Part shown: positions 25,166-37,448 of the stretch, in pieces
Layout: the number at the start of each line of letters is the position of its first letter
Numbering within the stretch: the first letter of the stretch is position 1
Source: Hydractinia symbiolongicarpus
Lineage: Eukaryota > Cnidaria > Hydrozoa > Anthoathecata > Hydractiniidae
DNA: 64,000 nt
Direction of reading: 5' to 3'
Assembly: GCF_029227915.1 (NCBI RefSeq)
Contig: NC_079878.1
Span: 34,313,501 to 34,377,500 of the forward strand
Program-made: the position numbers and the translations under genes
The notes under the pieces: generated by a model
The model's input: the letters and a program-made list of their open reading frames with translations, nothing else
Told to the model about the DNA's origin: nothing
Databases searched by the model: none

Positions 25166-28100
25166 GTTATTTCTTGGAGTCCAATTGTCTCCTTTACCAC
25201 AGTTATCAGGTCACAGTCCAAAGTTTGTTCAATTAAGTCCCACAGTCAATCGTTTCATAGTTAAAAGCGATGCAACCTAGTAATATCAGAAAAATATTGC
25301 TAAATTTATGTTGGTACGAATATGTGACCCAACCATTGAAACTCAAACGGACTGACACCATAACAAAGTCAATGAAATGTAGTTTTTAAAACTATCGCTA
25401 TTTCTTCAGCTCGCGATAACGGAGAGGATTCGTCCCACATTATAGAATGACTTATTAATCTAAATTTTTATATGAAGCGCTACCACAGCGCCCAGTGTAA
25501 TCGCTGAGTTTCGGCAATCATGTCAAATTAGGAAGAATGTTATTTCTTGGAGTCCAATTGTCTCCTTTACCACATTTATCAGGTCACAGTCGAAAGTTAG
25601 TTCAGTTAAGTCCCACAGTCAATCGCTTCATTGTTAAAAGTGATGCAACCTAGTAATATCAAAAAATATCGCTAAATACATGTTGGTACGGGTATGTGAC
25701 CCAACCGTTGTAACTCAAACGGACTGACACCGTTAGAAAGTCAATGAAATGCAGTTTTTGAAACTGTCGCTATTTCTTCAGCCCGCGATAAGGGCTAGGA
25801 TTGGTCCCACAGTAAAAAATGACTTATTAATCAAAGTTTTTAAATGAAGCGCTACCACAACGCCCAGTGTAACTGCTGAGTTTCGGCAATCATGTCAAAT
25901 TAAGAAGAATGTTATTTCTTGGAGTCCAATTGTCTCCTTTACCACAGTTATCAGGTCACAGTCCAAAGTTTGTTCAATTAAGTCCCACAGTCAATCGTTT
26001 CATAGTTAAAAGCGATGCAACCTAGTAATATCAGAAAAATATTGCTAAATTTATGTTGGTACGAATACGTGACCCAACCGATGTAACTCAAACGGACTGA
26101 CACCGTAAGAAAGTCTATGAAATGTAGTTTTTGAAACTTTCGCTATTTCTTCATCGCGCGATAACGGCTAGGATTGGTCCCACAGTAAAAAATGACTTAT
26201 TAATCTAAATTTTTAAATGAAGCGCTACCACAACGCCCAGTGTAACTGCTGAGTTTCGGCAATCATGTCAAATTAAGAAGAATGTTATTTCTTGGAGTCC
26301 AATTGTCTCCTTTACCACAGTTATCAGGTCACAGTCCAAAGTTTGTTCAATTAAGTCCCACAGTCAATCGTTTCATAGTTAAAAGCGATGCAACCTAGTA
26401 ATATCAGAAAAATATTGCTAAATTTATGTTGGTACGAATATGTGACCCAACCATTGAAACTCAAACGGACTGACACCATAACAAAGTCAATGAAATGTAG
26501 TTTTTAAAACTATCGCTATTTCTTCAGCTCGCGATAACGGAGAGGATTCGTCCCACATTATAGAATGACTTATTAATCTAAATTTTTATATGAAGCGCTA
26601 CCACGGCGCCCAGTGTAATCGCTGAGTTTCGGCAATCATGTCAAATTAAGAAGAATGTTATTTCTTGGAGTCCAATTGTCTCCTTTACCACATTTATCAG
26701 GTCACAGTCGAAAGTTAGTTCAGTTAAGTCCCACAGTCAATCGCTTCATTGTTAAAAGCGATGCAACCTAGTAATATCAAAAAATATCGCTAAATACATG
26801 TTGGTACGGGTATGTGACCCAACCGTTGTAACTCAAACGGACTGACACCATAACAAAGTCAATGAAATGTAGTTTTTGAAACTTTCGCTATTTCTTCATC
26901 GCGCGATAACGGCTAGGATTGGTCCCACAGTAAAAAATGACTTATTAATCTAAATTTTTAAATGAAGCGCTACCACAACGCCCAGTGTAACTGCTGAGTT
27001 TCGGCAATCATGTCAAATTAAGAAGAATGTTATTTCTTGGAGTCCAATTGTCTCCTTTACCACAGTTATCAGGTCACAGTCCAAAGTTTGTTCAATTAAG
27101 TCCCACAGTCAATCGTTTCATAGTTAAAAGCGATGCAACCTAGTAATATCAGAAAAATATTGCTAAATTTATGTTGGTACGAATATGTGACCCAACCATT
27201 GAAACTCAAACGGACTGACACCATAACAAAGTCAATGAAATGTAGTTTTTAAAACTATCGCTATTTCTTCAGCTCGCGATAACGGAGAGGATTCGTCCCA
27301 CATTATAGAATGACTTATTAATCTAAATTTTTATATGAAGCGCTACCACAGCGCCCAGTGTAATCGCTGAGTTCCGGCAATCATGTCAAATTAAGAAGAA
27401 GGTTATTTCATGGAGTCCAATTGTCTCCTTTACCACAGTTATCAGGTCACAGTCCAAAGTTTGTTCAATTAAGTCCCACAGCCAATCGTTTCACTGTTAA
27501 ATGCGATGCAGCCTAGTAATATCAGATAAATATCGCTAAATACATGTTGGTACGAATACGTGACCCAACCGATGTAACTCAAACGGACTGACACCGTAAG
27601 AAAGTCTATGAAATGTAGTTTTTGAAACTTTCGCTATTTCTTCATCGCGCGATAACGGCTAGGATTGGTCCCACAGTAAAAAATGACTTATTAATCTAAA
27701 TTTTTAAATGAAGCGCTACCACAACGCCCAGTGTAACCGCTGAGTTCCGGCAATCATGTCAAATTAAGAAGAATGTTATTTCTTGGAGTCCAATTTTCTC
27801 GTTTATCACATTTATCAGGTCACAGTCCAAAGTTCGTTCAATTAAGTCCCACTGTCAATCGTTTCACTGTTAAAAGCGATGCAACCTAGTAATATCAGAT
27901 AAATGTCGCTAAATTTATGTTGGTACGAATATGTGACCCAACCATTGAAACTCAAACGGACTGACACCATAACAAAGTCAATGAAATGTAGTTTTTAAAA
28001 CTATCGCTATTTCTTCAGCTCGCGATAACGGAGAGGATTCGTCCCACATTATAGAATGACTTATTAATCTAAATTTTTATATGAAGCGCTACCACAGCGC

Positions 28101-28183
28101 CCAGTGTAATCGCTGAGTTTCGGCAATCATGTCAAATTAAGAAGAATGTTATTTCTTGGAGTCCAATTGTCTCCTTTACCACA
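25139..28183 (+). repeat. 3,045-bp duplication, copy 1 (offset 3,355 bp)
   Basis: Monomers at 25150 (C/D), 25523 (E with ATTAGGAAG), 25895 (C/F), 26268 (C/D), 26641 (E), 27013 (C/D), 27386 (F), 27759 (D) and the head of 28132 repeat in the same order 3,355 bp later. The left mismatch is TTCCGG against TTTCGG at 25138/28493. The right mismatch is CCACAG against CCACAT at 28184/31539. I found no internal difference, although I did not score every base. Confidence 0.85.
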
Positions 28184-28493
28184 GTTATCAGGTCACAGTC
28201 CAAAGTTTGTTCAATTAAGTCCCACAGCCAATCGTTTCACTGTTAAATGCAATGCAGCCTAGTAATATCAGATAAATATCGCTAAATACATGTTGGTACG
28301 AATACGTGACCCAACCGATGTAACTCAAACGGACTGACACCGTAAGAAAGTCTATGAAATGTAGTTTTTGAAACTTTCGCTATTTCTTCATCGGGCGATA
28401 ACGGCTAGGATTGGTCCCACAGTAAAAAATGACTTATTAATCTAAATTTTTAAATGAAGCGCTACCACAACGCCCAGTGTAACTGCTGAGTTT

Positions 28494-31400
28494 CGGCAAT
28501 CATGTCAAATTAAGAAGAATGTTATTTCTTGGAGTCCAATTGTCTCCTTTACCACAGTTATCAGGTCACAGTCCAAAGTTTGTTCAATTAAGTCCCACAG
28601 TCAATCGTTTCATAGTTAAAAGCGATGCAACCTAGTAATATCAGAAAAATATTGCTAAATTTATGTTGGTACGAATATGTGACCCAACCATTGAAACTCA
28701 AACGGACTGACACCATAACAAAGTCAATGAAATGTAGTTTTTAAAACTATCGCTATTTCTTCAGCTCGCGATAACGGAGAGGATTCGTCCCACATTATAG
28801 AATGACTTATTAATCTAAATTTTTATATGAAGCGCTACCACAGCGCCCAGTGTAATCGCTGAGTTTCGGCAATCATGTCAAATTAGGAAGAATGTTATTT
28901 CTTGGAGTCCAATTGTCTCCTTTACCACATTTATCAGGTCACAGTCGAAAGTTAGTTCAGTTAAGTCCCACAGTCAATCGCTTCATTGTTAAAAGTGATG
29001 CAACCTAGTAATATCAAAAAATATCGCTAAATACATGTTGGTACGGGTATGTGACCCAACCGTTGTAACTCAAACGGACTGACACCGTTAGAAAGTCAAT
29101 GAAATGCAGTTTTTGAAACTGTCGCTATTTCTTCAGCCCGCGATAAGGGCTAGGATTGGTCCCACAGTAAAAAATGACTTATTAATCAAAGTTTTTAAAT
29201 GAAGCGCTACCACAACGCCCAGTGTAACTGCTGAGTTTCGGCAATCATGTCAAATTAAGAAGAATGTTATTTCTTGGAGTCCAATTGTCTCCTTTACCAC
29301 AGTTATCAGGTCACAGTCCAAAGTTTGTTCAATTAAGTCCCACAGTCAATCGTTTCATAGTTAAAAGCGATGCAACCTAGTAATATCAGAAAAATATTGC
29401 TAAATTTATGTTGGTACGAATACGTGACCCAACCGATGTAACTCAAACGGACTGACACCGTAAGAAAGTCTATGAAATGTAGTTTTTGAAACTTTCGCTA
29501 TTTCTTCATCGCGCGATAACGGCTAGGATTGGTCCCACAGTAAAAAATGACTTATTAATCTAAATTTTTAAATGAAGCGCTACCACAACGCCCAGTGTAA
29601 CTGCTGAGTTTCGGCAATCATGTCAAATTAAGAAGAATGTTATTTCTTGGAGTCCAATTGTCTCCTTTACCACAGTTATCAGGTCACAGTCCAAAGTTTG
29701 TTCAATTAAGTCCCACAGTCAATCGTTTCATAGTTAAAAGCGATGCAACCTAGTAATATCAGAAAAATATTGCTAAATTTATGTTGGTACGAATATGTGA
29801 CCCAACCATTGAAACTCAAACGGACTGACACCATAACAAAGTCAATGAAATGTAGTTTTTAAAACTATCGCTATTTCTTCAGCTCGCGATAACGGAGAGG
29901 ATTCGTCCCACATTATAGAATGACTTATTAATCTAAATTTTTATATGAAGCGCTACCACGGCGCCCAGTGTAATCGCTGAGTTTCGGCAATCATGTCAAA
30001 TTAAGAAGAATGTTATTTCTTGGAGTCCAATTGTCTCCTTTACCACATTTATCAGGTCACAGTCGAAAGTTAGTTCAGTTAAGTCCCACAGTCAATCGCT
30101 TCATTGTTAAAAGCGATGCAACCTAGTAATATCAAAAAATATCGCTAAATACATGTTGGTACGGGTATGTGACCCAACCGTTGTAACTCAAACGGACTGA
30201 CACCATAACAAAGTCAATGAAATGTAGTTTTTGAAACTTTCGCTATTTCTTCATCGCGCGATAACGGCTAGGATTGGTCCCACAGTAAAAAATGACTTAT
30301 TAATCTAAATTTTTAAATGAAGCGCTACCACAACGCCCAGTGTAACTGCTGAGTTTCGGCAATCATGTCAAATTAAGAAGAATGTTATTTCTTGGAGTCC
30401 AATTGTCTCCTTTACCACAGTTATCAGGTCACAGTCCAAAGTTTGTTCAATTAAGTCCCACAGTCAATCGTTTCATAGTTAAAAGCGATGCAACCTAGTA
30501 ATATCAGAAAAATATTGCTAAATTTATGTTGGTACGAATATGTGACCCAACCATTGAAACTCAAACGGACTGACACCATAACAAAGTCAATGAAATGTAG
30601 TTTTTAAAACTATCGCTATTTCTTCAGCTCGCGATAACGGAGAGGATTCGTCCCACATTATAGAATGACTTATTAATCTAAATTTTTATATGAAGCGCTA
30701 CCACAGCGCCCAGTGTAATCGCTGAGTTCCGGCAATCATGTCAAATTAAGAAGAAGGTTATTTCATGGAGTCCAATTGTCTCCTTTACCACAGTTATCAG
30801 GTCACAGTCCAAAGTTTGTTCAATTAAGTCCCACAGCCAATCGTTTCACTGTTAAATGCGATGCAGCCTAGTAATATCAGATAAATATCGCTAAATACAT
30901 GTTGGTACGAATACGTGACCCAACCGATGTAACTCAAACGGACTGACACCGTAAGAAAGTCTATGAAATGTAGTTTTTGAAACTTTCGCTATTTCTTCAT
31001 CGCGCGATAACGGCTAGGATTGGTCCCACAGTAAAAAATGACTTATTAATCTAAATTTTTAAATGAAGCGCTACCACAACGCCCAGTGTAACCGCTGAGT
31101 TCCGGCAATCATGTCAAATTAAGAAGAATGTTATTTCTTGGAGTCCAATTTTCTCGTTTATCACATTTATCAGGTCACAGTCCAAAGTTCGTTCAATTAA
31201 GTCCCACTGTCAATCGTTTCACTGTTAAAAGCGATGCAACCTAGTAATATCAGATAAATGTCGCTAAATTTATGTTGGTACGAATATGTGACCCAACCAT
31301 TGAAACTCAAACGGACTGACACCATAACAAAGTCAATGAAATGTAGTTTTTAAAACTATCGCTATTTCTTCAGCTCGCGATAACGGAGAGGATTCGTCCC

Positions 31401-31538
31401 ACATTATAGAATGACTTATTAATCTAAATTTTTATATGAAGCGCTACCACAGCGCCCAGTGTAATCGCTGAGTTTCGGCAATCATGTCAAATTAAGAAGA
31501 ATGTTATTTCTTGGAGTCCAATTGTCTCCTTTACCACA
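28494..31538 (+). repeat. 3,045-bp duplication, copy 2
   Basis: Monomers at 28505, 28878, 29250, 29623, 29996, 30368, 30741, 31114 and the head of 31487 match copy 1 in type and in rare markers (ATTAGGAAG at 28882, CCACGGCGCC at 29956, ATACGTGACC in the C/F monomer at 29420). A single F monomer stretch of about 310 bp (28184-28493) lies between the copies. That stretch carries the 5,591-bp-offset markers, so at least two duplication events overlap here. Confidence 0.85.
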
Positions 31539-32604
31539 TTTATCAGGTCACAGTCGAAAGTTAGTTCAGTTAAGTCCCACAGTCAATCGCTTCATTGTTA
31601 AAAGCGATGCAACCTAGTAATATCAGAAAAATATTGCTAAATTTATGTTGGTACGAATACGTGACCCAACCGATGTAACTCAAACGGACTGACACCGTAA
31701 GAAAGTCAATGAAATGTAGTTTTTGAAACTTTCGCTATTTCTTCATCGCGCGATAACGGCTAGGATTGGTCCCACAGTAAAAAATGACTTATTAATCTAA
31801 ATTTTTAAATGAAGCGCTACCACAACGCCCAGTGTAACTGCTGAGTTTCGGCAATCATGTCAAATTAAGAAGAATGTTATTTCTTGGAGTCCAATTGTCT
31901 CCTTTACCACATTTATCAGGTCACAGTCGAAAGTTAGTTCAGTTAAGTCCCACAGTCAATCGCTTCATTGTTAAAAGCGATGCAACCTAGTAATATCAGA
32001 AAAATATTGCTAAATTTATGTTGGTACGAATATGTGACCCAACCATTGAAACTCAAACGGACTGACACCATAACAAAGTCAATGAAATGTAGTTTTTAAA
32101 ACTATCGCTATTTCTTCAGCTCGCGATAACGGAGAGGATTCGTCCCACATTATAGAATGACTTATTAATCTAAATTTTTATATGAAGCGCTACCACAGCG
32201 CCCAGTGTAATCGCTGAGTTTCGGCAATCTTGTCAAATTAAGAAGAATGTTATTTCTTGGAGTCCAATTGTCTCCTTTACCACATTTATCAGGTCACAGT
32301 CGAAAGTTAGTTCAGTTAAGTCCCACAGTCAATCGCTTCATTGTTAAAAGCGATGCAACCTAGTAATATCAAAAAATATCGCTAAATACATGTTGGTACG
32401 GGTATGTGACCCAACCGTTGTAACTCAAACGGACTGACACCATAACAAAGTCAATGAAATGTAGTTTTTGAAACTTTCGCTATTTCTTCATCGCGCGATA
32501 ACGGCTAGGATTGGTCCCACAGTAAAAAATGACTTATTAATCTAAATTTTTAAATGAAGCGCTACCACAACGCCCAGTGTAACTGCTGAGTTTCGGCAAT
32601 CATG
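31487..32604 (+). repeat. Three consecutive E-headed monomers
   Basis: Anchors at 31487, 31860 and 32233 all begin as E (CAGTCGAAAGTTAGTTCAG, CGCTTCATTG). The first turns into C/F (ATATTGCTAAATTTATG, ATACGTGACC), the second into C/D, and the third stays E with an ACCATAACAAAG tail. Three E heads in a row are unique in the window and indicate partial conversion of C/D monomers by E sequence over the first half only. Confidence 0.75.
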
Positions 32605-34197
32605 TCAAATTAAGAAGAATGTTATTTCTTGGAGTCCAATTGTCTCCTTTACCACAGTTATCAGGTCACAGTCCAAAGTTTGTTCAATTAAGTCCCACAG
32701 TCAATCGTTTCATAGTTAAAAGCGATGCAACCTAGTAATATCAGAAAAATATTGCTAAAATTATGTTGATACGAATATGTGACCCAACCATTGAAACTCA
32801 AACGGACTGACACCATAACAAAGTCAATGAAATGTAGTTTTTAAAACTATCGCTATTTCTTCAGCTCGCGATAACGGAGAGGATTCGTCCCACATTATAG
32901 AATGACTTATTAATCTAAATTTTTATATGAAGCGCTACCACAGCGCCCAGTGTAATCGCTGAGTTTCGGCAATCATGTCAAATTAAGAAGAATGTTATTT
33001 CTTGGAGTCCAATTGTCTCCTTTACCACATTTATCAGGTCACAGTCGAAAGTTAGTTCAGTTAAGTCCCACAGTCAATCGCTTCATTGTTAAAAGCGATG
33101 CAACCTAGTAATATCAAAAAATATCGCTAAATACATGTTGGTACGGGTATGTGACCCAACCGTTGTAACTCAAACGGACTGACACCGTTAGAAAGTCAAT
33201 GAAATGCAGTTTTTGAAACTGTCGCTATTTCTTCAGCCCGCGATAAGGGCTAGGATTGGTCCCACAGTAAAAAATGACTTATTAATCTAAGTTTGTAAAT
33301 GAAGCGCTACCACAGCGCCCAGTGTAATTGCTGAGTTCCGGCAATCATGTCAAATTAAGAAGAAGGTTATTTCATGGAGTCCAATTGTCTCCTTTACCAC
33401 AGTTATCAGGTCACAGTCCAAAGTTTGTTCAATTAAGTCCCACAGCCAATCGTTTCACTGTTAAATGCGATGCAGCCTAGTAATATCAGATAAATATCGC
33501 TAAATACATGTTGGTACGAATACGTGACGCAACCGATGTAACTCAAACGGACTGACACCGTAAGAAAGTCTATGAAATGTAGTTTTTGAAACTGTCGCTA
33601 TTTTTTCAGCGCGGGATAACGGCTAGGATTGGTCCCACAGTAAAAAATGACTTATTAATCTAAGTTTTTAAATGAAGCGCTACCACAGCGCCCAGTGTAA
33701 TTGCTGAGTTCCGGCAATCATGTCAAATTAAGAAGAAGGTTATTTCATGGAGTCCAATTGTCTGCTTTACCACATTTATCAGGTCACAGTCCAAAGTTTG
33801 TTGAATTAAGTCCCACAGTCAATCGTTTCATAGTTTAAAGCGATGCAACCTAGTAATATCAGAAAAATATCGCTAAATACATGTTGGTACGGGTATGTGA
33901 CCCAACCGTTGTAACTCAAACGGACTGACACCGTTAGAAAGTCAATGAAATGCAGTTTTTGAAACTGTCGCTATTTCTTCAGCCCGCGATAAGGGCTAGG
34001 ATTGGTCCCACAGTAAAAAATGACTTATTAATCTAAGTTTTTAAATGAAGCGCTACCACAGCGCCCAGTGTAATTGCTGAGTTCCGGCAATCATGTCAAA
34101 TTAAGAAGAAGGTTATTTCATGGAGTCCAATTGTCTCCTTTACCACAGTTATCAGGTCACAGTCCAAAGTTTGTTCAATTAAGTCCCACAGCCAATC

Positions 34198-34976
34198 GTT
34201 TCACTGTTAAAAGCGATGCAACCTAGTAATATGAGAAAAATATCGCTAAAGACATGTTGGTACGAATACGTGACCCAACCGTTGTAACTTAAACGGACTG
34301 ACACCGTAAGAATGTCAATGAAATGTAGTTTTTGAAACTGTCGCTATTTCTTCAGCGCGCGATATCGGCTAGGATTGATCCCACAGTAAAAAATGACTTA
34401 TTAATCTAAATTTTTAAATAAAGGGCTACCACAGCGCCCAGTGTAATCGCTGAGTTTCGGCAATCACGTCAAATTAAAAAGAATGTTATTTCTTTGAGTC
34501 CAATTGTCTTTTTACCACATTTATCAGGTCACATTCCAAAGTTTGTTCAATTAAGTCCCACAGTCAATCGTTTCATAGTTAAAAGCGATGCAACCTAGTA
34601 ATATCAGAAAAATATTGCTTAATACATGTTGGTACGAATATGTGACACAACTGTTGTAACTGAAACGGACTGACACCGTTAGAAAGTCAATGAAATGTAG
34701 TTTTTGAAACTGTTGCTTTTTTTCAGCGCGCGATAACGGCTAGGATTTGTCCCACAGTAAAAAATGACTTATTAATCTCACTTTTTCAATGAAGCGCTAC
34801 CACAGCGCCCAGTGTAATCGCTGAGTTTCGGCAATCATGTCAAAATAAGAAGAATGTTATTTCTTGGAGTCCAATTTTCTCGTTTATCACATTTATCAGG
34901 TCTCAATCCAAAATCAGTTTAATTTAGTCCCACTGTCAATCGTTTCACTGTTAAAAGCGATGCAACCTAGTAATAT
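34198..34976 (+). repeat. 2,236-bp offset repeat, copy 1
   Basis: From CGTTTCACTG the sequence matches 36434-37211. Both copies share AAAGACATG (near 34248), CGTAAGAATGTC (near 34305), GATATCGGC, the H head GTCTTTTTACCAC, and a D-to-A switch at ATTTATCAGGTCTCAATCC. The copies separate at GTAATAT, where this one continues CAGATAAATG and the other GAGAAAAAT. Only a few single-base differences were seen. Confidence 0.8.
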
Positions 34977-36433
34977 CAGATAAATGTCGCTAAATACATG
35001 TTGGTACGAATATGTGACCCAGCCGTTGAGACTCAAACGGACTGACACCGTAACAAAGTCAATGAAATTTAGTTTTTAAAACTATCGCTATTTCTTCAGC
35101 TCGCGATAACGGAGAGGATTCGTCCCACATTATAGAATGACTTATTAATCTAAATTTTTATATGAAGCGCTACCACAGCGCCCAGTGTAATCGCTGAGTT
35201 TCGGCAATCATGTCAAATTAGAAAGAATGTTATTTCTTGGAGTCAACTTGTCTCACTTATAACATTTATAAGGTCTCAATCCAAAATCATTTCAATTTAG
35301 TCCCACAGTCAATAGTTTCACTGTTAAAAGCGATGCAACCTAGTAATATGAGAAAAATATCGCTAAATACATGTTGGTACGAATACGTGACCCAACCGTT
35401 GTAACTCAAACGGACTGACACCGTAAGAAAGTCTATGAAATGTAGTTTTTGAAACTGTCGCTATTTCTTCAGCGCGCGATAACGGCTAGGATTGGTCCCA
35501 CAGTAAAAAATGACTTATTAATCTAAGTTTTTAAATGAAGCGCTACCACAGCGCCCAGTGTAATTGCTGAGTTCCGGCAATCATGTCAAATTAAGAAGAA
35601 GGTTATTTCATGGAGTCCAATTGTCTGCTTTACCACATTTATCAGGTCACAGTCCAAAGTTTGTTGAATTAAGTCCCACAGTCAATCGTTTCATAGTTTA
35701 AAGCGATGCAACCTAGTATTATCAGAAAAATATTGCTTAATACATGTTGGTACGAATATGTGACACAACTGTTGTAACTGAAACGGACTGACACCGTTAG
35801 AAAGTCAATGAAATGTAGTTTTTGAAACTGTTGCTTTTTTTTCAGCGCGCGATAACGGCTAGGATTGGTCCCACAGTAAAAAATGACTTACTAATCTCAC
35901 TTTTTCAATGAAGCGCTACCACAGCGCCCAGTGTAATCGCTGAGTTCCGGCAATCATGTCAAAATAAGAAGAATGTTATTTCTTGGAGTCCAATTTTCTC
36001 GTTTATCACATTTATCAGGTCACAGTCCAAAGTTCGTTCAATTAAGTCCCACAGTCAATCGTTTCACTGTTAAAAGCGATGCAACCTAGTAATATCAGAT
36101 AAATGTCGCTAAATACATGTTGGTACGAATATGTGACCCAGCCGTTGAGACTCAAACGGACTGACACCGTAACAAAGTCAATGAAATGTAGTTTTTAAAA
36201 CTATCGCTATTTCTTATGCTCGCGATAACGGAGAGGATTCGTCCCACATTATAGAATGACTTATTAATCTAAATTTTTATATGAAGCGCTACCACAGCGC
36301 CCAGTGTAATCGCTGAGTTTCGGCAATCATGTCAAATTAAGAAGAATGTTATTTCTTGGAGTCAACTTGTCTCACTTATAACATTTATAAGGTCTCAATC
36401 CAAAATCATTTCAATTTAGTCCCACAGTCAATA

Positions 36434-37211
36434 GTTTCACTGTTAAAAGCGATGCAACCTAGTAATATGAGAAAAATATCGCTAAAGACATGTTGGTACG
36501 AATACGTGACGCAACCGTTGTAACTTAAACGGACTGACACCGTAAGAATGTCAATGAAATGTAGTTTTTGAAACTGTCGCTATTTCTTCAGCGCGCGATA
36601 TCGGCTAGGATTGATCCCACAGTAAAAAATGACTTATTAATCTAAATTTTTAAATAAAGGGCTACCACAGCGCCCAGTGGAATCGCTGAGTTTCGGCAAT
36701 CACGTCAAATTAAAAAGAATGTTATTTCTTTGAGTCCAATTGTCTTTTTACCACATTTATCAGGTCACATTCCAAAGTTTGTCCAATTAAGTCCCACAGT
36801 CAATCGTTTCATAGTTAAAAGCGATGCAACCTAGTAATATCAGAAAAATATTGCTTAATACATGTTGGTACAAATATGTGACACAACTGTTGTAACTGAA
36901 ACGGACTGACACCGTTAGAAAGTCAATGAAATGTAGTTTTTGAAACTGTTGCTTTTTTTCAGCGCGCGATAACGGCTAGGATTTGTCCCACAGTAAAAAA
37001 TGACTTATTAATCTCACTTTTTCAATGAAGCGCTACCACAGCGCCAGTGTAATCGCTGAGTTTCGGCAATCATGTCAAAATAAGAAGAATGTTATTTCTT
37101 GGAGTCCAATTTTCTCGTTTATCACATTTATCAGGTCTCAATCCAAAATCAGTTTAATTTAGTCCCACTGTCAATCGTTTCACTGTTAAAAGCGATGCAA
37201 CCTAGTAATAT
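36434..37211 (+). repeat. 2,236-bp offset repeat, copy 2
   Basis: This is the counterpart of 34198-34976. Private changes are GTGACGCAACC near 36507, CAGTGGAATCG near 36676, GTCCAATTAAG near 36781, GGTACAAATATG near 36867, and one missing C at about 37043, which shifts the offset to 2,235 bp. The final monomer keeps the A-type centre, so it carries a full-length 71-codon open frame with an altered first dozen codons. Confidence 0.8.
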
Positions 37212-37448
37212 GAGAAAAATATCGCTAAATACATGTTGGTACGAATATGTGACCCCACCATTGAAACTTAAACGGACTGACACCGTTAGAAAGTCAGTGA
37301 AATGTGGTATTTGAAACTGTCTCTATTTCTTCTGCGCGCGATAACGGCTAGGATTGGTCCCACATTAAAAAAATGACTTTTTTATCTTAATTCTTAAATG
37401 AAGCGCTACCACCGCACCCAGTGTAATCGCTGAGTTCCGGCAATCATG

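Larger units (their letters stand above)
15857..34095 (+). repeat. C/D-E-F monomer block lacking A and B types
   Basis: From the anchor at 15857 to the G monomer anchored at 33723, monomers are C/D chimeras (CACAGTTATC head, ATATTGCTAAATTTATG, then D tail), D, E, F and their hybrids (E/F, C/E, C/F). No GTCAACTTG A head and no TTTTCCC B head occurs here. Copies are much more alike than in the flanking blocks, often differing by no visible base, which indicates recent expansion. It contains the nested duplications at 22.5-31.5 kb, short dimer runs and the two deletion monomers near 18.1-18.8 kb. Confidence 0.85.
34096..37448 (+). repeat. Transition block F, H, D/A, A-like, G, D2, A-like, H, D/A
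   Basis: Monomers are anchored at 34096 (F turning A-like), 34469 (H), 34840 (D head turning A in the middle, then D2), 35213 (A-like), 35586 (G), 35959 (D2), 36332 (A-like), 36705 (H) and 37075 (D head turning A). Types absent from the preceding 18 kb reappear. H monomers give a 371-bp and a 370-bp interval, the latter because CGCCAGTG at about 37043 has lost one C. Confidence 0.75.
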
